64,000 nt of DNA from the NCBI GenBank assembly GCA_032629725.1, contig JAFEVB010000019.1, positions 372,001 to 436,000 on the forward strand, written 5' to 3'. The notes below the pieces were generated by a model that saw only the letters and a list, made by a program, of their open reading frames with translations, ran no database searches and was not told where the DNA came from. Positions within the stretch are counted from its first letter, which is position 1, and every line of letters begins with the position of its first letter. This DNA comes from Gremmenia infestans. Lineage: Eukaryota; Ascomycota; Leotiomycetes; Helotiales; Hamatocanthoscyphaceae. This document shows positions 58,717-64,000 of the stretch, in pieces. The translations under genes were made by a program, and so were the position numbers.

Positions 58717-59448
58717 ATGCGTCCATCACACGATCCATCTGGCTCCAACTCTCGTTGGGCAAGAGGATTACCGTCATCGAGGCTCGATGCAAATGCCTCC
58801 TTCCGCAGCGAAGCAAGAAGGCTTGCGCCTCATCCACGTCAAGGCTTATCTAACCCGGACGACCCATACTGGCGAAGGGACTTGAGGGTTTCGGGAAACA
58901 GCTTCCCCGCTGCACCCCAGCGCCAACCAAGTGCTAGCACCTCTTCGCGTCTTCCCCGAGGCGACCTTCCAGGCTCTCGTCTTCCCTTACTGGACCATAC
59001 GGGCACCACTCGTCTTCCTTTGCTCGACCGAACGAGAATCTCGCATCCAACACAGAGACCTACTGGTAACTCAGGTGAAGCTAGTAGGAGATCCGATTCC
59101 GAACACAATACACGGATGGCCACACGCCAAACGCAATACCAGCAGCTTTCATTGCAAGACCAGCAATACCAGGAACAGTGGGCGCAAAACCGTTTGTCAC
59201 AAGGCTGGGATAGGTGTACTATGGGATTCGAGTGGATTAGAAATAATGGTGGTTATCGATGTTCAGGGGGAAGTCATTTTGTAACTGATGAGATGGTTGC
59301 GGAGGGGAAAGGCTATTTCTTTCAGATGTCTGGAATGTCAGGTGGTTGGACTGGGCCATTTGATCCGAGAACTCACAACGTCGTCTTGACTTACCACAGG
59401 TACCTAAAGCCGCCCAACCAGTCGGATGAGTGGGGACGGAGACGTTAG
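58717..59448 (+). CDS. Arg/Ser-rich hypothetical protein
   Basis: Single exon, 243 aa. The first 140 residues are low-complexity and Arg/Ser/Pro-rich, with a repeated LPLLD(H/R)T motif and no predicted structure. A Gln-rich segment (QTQYQQLSLQDQQYQEQWAQ) leads to a compact C-terminal part with WDRCTMGFEWIRNNGGYRC and FDPRTHNVVLTYH. The last part resembles small species-specific domains near fungal secreted or nuclear proteins, but I do not recognise it. There is no signal peptide. The ATG follows an A-rich leader and a TATA-like element. Confidence 0.6.
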   Translation: MRPSHDPSGSNSRWARGLPSSRLDANASFRSEARRLAPHPRQGLSNPDDPYWRRDLRVSGNSFPAAPQRQPSASTSSRLPRGDLPGSRLPLLDHTGTTRLPLLDRTRISHPTQRPTGNSGEASRRSDSEHNTRMATRQTQYQQLSLQDQQYQEQWAQNRLSQGWDRCTMGFEWIRNNGGYRCSGGSHFVTDEMVAEGKGYFFQMSGMSGGWTGPFDPRTHNVVLTYHRYLKPPNQSDEWGRRR

Positions 59449-60291
59449 TGACGAAGAAGATGAATTCCGGATTGAGCTATCGCTTCTGAAAGCATCAGTG
59501 GGCTTTAAGTCCTCAAACTAGGGCTAGCCAAATACATCGTTGTATTTTCAAGATTGTGTATTTTGTTTCATGCGTGAGATTTACTTGATGTTCTCAATCG
59601 GTGTTCTATAATAGAAGCCCTCGTGCTGGATATAATAATCGGCTGACTTCTGCTTCGCATTCGCTGCAACCAACTATTGATAAGAAACGGCACTCATTCC
59701 GCCCAACAAATTATAAGTTCATGTCGCCTTTCCTTTACACCACGAGACGTCCTTAGCGTAGCCGTGTAGGTGTCATATATTAAGAGTTTTAAGCAGTACT
59801 TAGAAAGCCTAACAATGTTTAAAAGTCGGGGGATTGTAGGTTCATTGTCATTCACATGACGGTTGCATTATGAATACTATGTCAACCCCCTTTGTACTTT
59901 GCTTTGCACTTTCATAATCTTATACATAGCTTGCTGGAGCTAACATGGGGAACTCTAATTTCATATCTATAGCTTGATCTAACTGTCAGCCCGGCATTAG
60001 AGAAAGGCTCGAAAGGGTTATTCGACTACATATAATTTTATTCTCTATCAGACAAACAAATATTCACTCGTTTTATAACAAGAGGAAATAGGTGAGTACA
60101 ATTTTCATTTCAATCAGCAATGCCGCCCTAGTAAACCTCAACCTCTATTTGCACACTTGACTCTATTCCCATTTAGACTACAAATACATGGCCGCCACGA
60201 ATATCAACAAAAGCATAGAAACAAGTGTCCTCGCAATCCATCCATTTTGCCAAATATGCCAATTCAACCACCCTGCGAAAAGACAACCATT
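59449..60291. other. AT-rich spacer between converging genes
   Basis: About 840 bp without a recognisable gene or repeat. Confidence 0.55.
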
Positions 60292-60872
60292 TCAAAGAAC
60301 ATTAAACGCATATCCTAGAGCGATAGCTAGACCGCCCACGATCCCCCCTGACTTCGACGCACATCCGCAGACACAGCGAACGAAGTCGGATCCGGAGGGC
60401 TGCTGGTAGAGGAAGATGCCGTAGGTGTGTGTCTGGCCTGCTGGGGGCCCGGGAGGGGCATATGGTGCTAGGGGCGTGGTGGAGGAGTTGAGTGTTTTGA
60501 TGCCCGAGAGGTCGGGCTGGAGCCAGTGGAGGAGAGGGGTCTTTGAGCCGTTGTTTTGGACGCTGAGGTCGAGCAGGAATGCGATGTATGGGGTTGATTG
60601 CGAGCTGGGTAGGCTGAGGATTGGTGCGTTGGTTAGACCTATGAATGGGTTGTGTACATTAGAGGTAGACTGGTGGATGTTTAGTGAATTTGAGACTGAC
60701 TGGTTCCTGGAACTGTTATTCCGGCAGGTGTGATCTTGAATTCTCCGTAGGTGACATCTAGGTGGGCTGAAATTACTGGTGTGAAGCTTGGGGGTGTCTG
60801 AGCAGCGGTCGTCTGGAAAACAGTTGCTGCACTGCAGAGGCTCAACAATGTTTTAATCGGGGTACTATACAT
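60292..60872 (-). CDS. Secreted PEBP-like protein, probably GPI-anchored
   Basis: Two exons: 60872-60701 and 60638-60292 (172 aa), phase-consistent; the second has no internal Met. A signal peptide (TLLSLCSAATVFQTTAA) precedes SFTPVISAHLDVTYGEFKI. Exon 2 gives TPYIAFLLDLSVQN, LLHWLQPDL and APYAPPGPPAGQTHTYGIFL, matching the order of phosphatidylethanolamine-binding-like domains (ligand-site HW, then PP-x-P...HRY/THTY). The DPDAP motif itself is not conserved. The C-terminus (CGCASKSGGIVGGLAIALGYAFNVL) has a small-residue site and hydrophobic tail like a GPI signal. Function in fungi is unclear. Confidence 0.72.
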
Positions 60873-61906
60873 TTTGATATATAATCGAATGCTTTTGGTG
60901 CATGGTAAATAGGTGACTATTATATGAAAGTTTCAATGGAGTAGTTGGAAAGTATAGACGTTCAAATTTCCTTAAACATATACAAAGTGAGGTATATTTT
61001 CATGTGGAACTAGTAAGTAATATATATATCGTGGTCTTAACTCTATAGAAGGGAGCGAATTTTTCAAATACGATTTGTAAGTTACCAACCCAAGACTGTA
61101 GTACCCTGGCACCACCAGTACCTTGGCCTCTCCGTTTTCGCGTTTAGGTCGAATAGCAAGGATTGGCTCCCATCAGTACGTAAAGCGAGCATTCTTCAAG
61201 CAGGTTTTGACACTATCCACACTGCTATCAAACATTCCACTTTCTAAGATGGAAGGATGGGGGCCTGAAGTTAAGAAACGCATTTAAGCATAACTGCACT
61301 GCACCCAAATGCGGACGGACTTTGTGTCTTTAAACTCTTAATCTAATAATAAAACCCCATACAATTTCAACGCGAAACGTGCTGAGAAGTCTTGGTGTTT
61401 ATTGACATAAAAGTTGAATACATACAAATGTATTTGTTCAGCCACAGGTTTTAAGTAGTCGCCAACTTGGCTTTCGGACAGACACGCCTACAAGAATAGT
61501 CTAACTTTACAGTAATTATGGTTGTGGGTTAGGTTAGGACCAAGAAAAAGAGGCTCTTTTGATTTCGAAAACACTAGTCCATTAACGGTATATGCTCACA
61601 AGACCCAGTCTGGCTGTGGGCTGTGGTTCCTGTATTAGAAGACGCCGTAGCTTCCTCGCTTGTCCTCTCTTTAGTAGTATTAGAGCGGGCTACGCCACGT
61701 CTCGTCCCGGAGTACGGGGGTTTCTGCACCGATAATTATTGCCTAAATCTTCATCTGTATTTCGCCATAACTATCAGGTGAAGACCTGACTTTTCAGGGA
61801 GGCGTTGAGGGCTATGCCCTATACTAAAATGTCAGGTCTTAGCAATAAAGGTATGCCAAACCAAGTTTAAGTTAGACGTGGATTAACTCTACCTTAATTT
61901 GGCGAA
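60873..61906. other. Intergenic region
   Basis: About 1 kb of AT-rich DNA. No gene model or RNA could be supported. Confidence 0.55.
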
Positions 61907-62029
61907 GGAGAGGGGACGGGAGTCCCTAGGTAGGTAATTTCTGTAGTGGAGAGGAGACGGGAGTACCTAGGTAGGTAATTTCTATAGCGGAGAGGAGACG
62001 GAAGTACCTAGGTAGGTAATTTCTGCAGT
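61907..62029. repeat. 41-bp minisatellite, three copies
   Basis: Three head-to-tail copies begin at 61907, 61948 and 61989. Each contains GGAGAGGAGACGG, then a palindromic CCTAGG in the context CCTAGGTAGGTAATTTCT. Copies differ at only a few positions, so the expansion is recent. Confidence 0.85.
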
Positions 62030-62367
62030 GGGAAGGGCGAAGGGAGGTAAAGGAACCTGCAGCTCGCTTAGAAGAGGGGAACCGATGGATAAAAGGAAAA
62101 GGGAAAGAAGAGGGCGTTGGGGATCTTCAACGCTATGATCTTCGACGCTAGGACATGCACGCAAGCATAGCCGCGCCGCTCAGAAGTGTACATGAAAAGA
62201 GTGGATAATAGTATGTCTACCGAGTAGGATAGTATTGCTCAATTCGATCCGTACTGTCAAAGAGTATGAACAGTAAGAGGGGAATATCTTGGTCTTGTCT
62301 AATAACACGCTTTCTTTCCGAGGCCAAAGCCAATCTAGATCTAAACTCCATCGTATCCAATTAATCA
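62030..62367. other. 3' flank of the aminotransferase gene
   Basis: About 340 bp, purine-rich near 62060-62120. Nothing recognised. Confidence 0.5.
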
Positions 62368-63786
62368 TCACAAACTTTCCCGGACGACCTTATCCACGGC
62401 CTTAGCAAAGTAATCCACGTTGCCTGTATTCAGTCCCGCCATACTGATGCGTCCATTCTTGGTCATATAGACGTGAGCCACTTCTCTCAACTTTAGAACC
62501 TGCGCCTCGCTCAGACCGGTAAATGAGAACATTCCAATCTGATCCGTGATATGGTTCCAAGTACCCGGTGTATCCAACTCCTCGAGCTTACTCCGCAGCG
62601 CCTTTCTCATGGTAATGATTCTCCCGGACATGGTCCTCAAGTTATCCTCCCATTCTGCAAACAAGGCCTCGTCATTCATCACCAGCCCCGCAATCCGCGC
62701 GCCGTACGCCGGTGGATTCGAGATCTCGGAACGTTGAAGCACAGTAAGTTGAGAAGCAATGCGCCCAATGGTCTTTTGCGAATCTGCGCCAGGACCGGTA
62801 ACGAAATGGAAGCAGCCCGCGCGCTCACCGTACAAGCCGAAGTTCTTGGCAAAGGACTGCGCGATACACATCTCAAACCCTTGCTCCACGAAATATCTGA
62901 CTGCCCAGGCGTCCTTGGCTAGATCCCCAGATGCGAAGCCTTGGTATGCGCAGTCGAAGAATGGGAAGTGTTCTTTTTGTTTCAGCAGCACGGCGAGTTC
63001 CTTCCACTGGTCTTGTGTGGGATCTACGCCCGTGGGGTTATGGGCGCAGGCATGTAGGAGGATAACGCTGTGATCGGGCGCATCGGCGATAGCATTTTTC
63101 ATGCCATCAAAATCCAGGCCCTTTGTAGATTTCGAAAAGTAGGGGTAGGTGGCGATGGGGATGTGGATGTTGTTGAAGATCTGGTTGTGGTTGGCCCATG
63201 TTGGATTGCTGAAGTAGACGGTGGGCGTGCCTGGGTAGAATTTCTTGATGAACAAGCCACCAAGATGGACGGCGCCGGTGCCAGAGATGGTCTGTATGCT
63301 GCAGGCGCGCTTTTCGGCGAGAGCTGGGGAATCGGCGCCCAGGATCAGCTTTGCTGCGCCAGAGGTGAAGGATTGAAGACCGGCGATCGGGAGGTATTCG
63401 TGGTTAAGGTCGGGGTCTGAATGGAGGATGTTGTCCGCCTGGGGTAATACATTTAGCTAGAGAACATGGATAGTTTGATATGAATTTATATATACCTTTT
63501 TGACAACTGGAAGAACCCATGGCTTCGCATTGTTATCTCGGTATGCGCCAATGCCCAAATCTACTTTGTGGTCAGAGGTGTCAGCTCTGTAAGCTGCCAT
63601 TAACCCGAACAGTGGATCTTCCGGGGCTTGAGGCACAGCCTCAGCTGGGAAACTGGTTGATGTAAAGGAAGACATGTGGCCGGCGATACTTTGCAATCGG
63701 AGGGAAGAAGATGATGTTGTTGTTGTTGAGATTATAGGATGTGAAGAGGAATGTGGGGTGTTTCTGGTGGAAGTTTGCGGAGACAT
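62368..63786 (-). CDS. Aspartate aminotransferase (class I PLP enzyme)
   Basis: Two exons: 63786-63496 and 63438-62368 (453 aa), phase 0. The PLP lysine is in SQSFAKNFGLYGERAGCFHF. ACAHNPTGVDPTQDQW and FPFFDCAYQGFASGDL contribute the other PLP contacts. The substrate-binding Arg is near the C-terminus. The enzyme interconverts aspartate and 2-oxoglutarate with oxaloacetate and glutamate. An in-frame ATG at 63675 starts the usual cytosolic-type N-terminus (SSFPAEAVPQAPEDPLFGL-like). The 37 residues before it are Ser/Thr/His-rich with few acids and could be a targeting peptide, so alternative starts may give two locations. Confidence 0.94.
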
Positions 63787-64000
63787 GATTTCCTTATACT
63801 ACTCGTTCTATCGATCGTATAGGGAGGGTAGGGTAGAGGGTAGGGAAGGTACCTAGATACTTTGCGGGGTTGACTGATTCCGTCCGAAAGCTTGGCCGGA
63901 ATTCTGGGATTGGACTAAGCACCCGCAACCCAACGCAGGGCAACCCAATATCATGCCATGGGCGAATGGCTCTTTAAGTGCTCACAGCTGTACAGGTCCT

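Noticed and set aside
62759..63420. Plus-strand frames over the aminotransferase
   Set aside because: They are shadows of the minus-strand enzyme with its PLP-lysine motif.

Overview
The window is nuclear DNA from a filamentous ascomycete (Pezizomycotina). The evidence is short introns (about 45-135 bp) with GT..AG ends and TACTAAC/GCTAAC-like branch points, gene spacing of 0.3-2 kb, and families typical of these fungi: DUF3176-like membrane proteins, Pth11-like receptors, DUR3, NtaA-type monooxygenases and Ser/Thr-rich GPI proteins. A leotiomycete (Helotiales-like) origin is a guess from overall protein style. No rRNA, convincing tRNA, CRISPR or intact transposon was seen.

Layout. 0-12 kb: a transmembrane aspartic-protease-like protein that has lost a catalytic Asp, a GPI-anchored repeat protein, and an F-box/WD40/double-UIM protein. 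12-22 kb: a DUF3176-like membrane protein, a small methyltransferase, an FMN-dependent NtaA/SnaA-type monooxygenase, and divergently from it a DUR3-type urea/polyamine symporter. 22-34 kb looks accessory: a six-exon cysteine-rich secreted protein that only appears once exons are joined by hand, a membrane-anchored ricin-B-like lectin, a broken Pth11-like receptor, AT-rich gene-poor DNA with relics, and a large secreted protein. 35-55 kb is mainly housekeeping: F-box protein, ubiquitin C-terminal hydrolase, ZIP zinc transporter, pyridoxamine-phosphate oxidase, PEX12, a BTB protein with a decayed paralogue, an MFS transporter, a class I glutamine amidotransferase and an S1/P1 nuclease with a 12-nt exon. 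55-64 kb: a polyol (xylitol/sorbitol) dehydrogenase facing a disabled short-chain dehydrogenase, an Arg/Ser-rich orphan, a PEBP-like GPI protein, a 41-bp minisatellite and aspartate aminotransferase.

How genes relate. Functional pairing is plausible for the monooxygenase and DUR3 (shared promoter, nitrogen scavenging) and for the polyol dehydrogenase with the dead SDR (pentose/polyol metabolism). Three ubiquitin-linked genes (F-box/UIM, F-box, UCH) are present but not adjacent. Exon boundaries were read by eye from splice consensus, reading phase and family motifs; each multi-exon model keeps phase across its junctions, but none is supported by transcripts.
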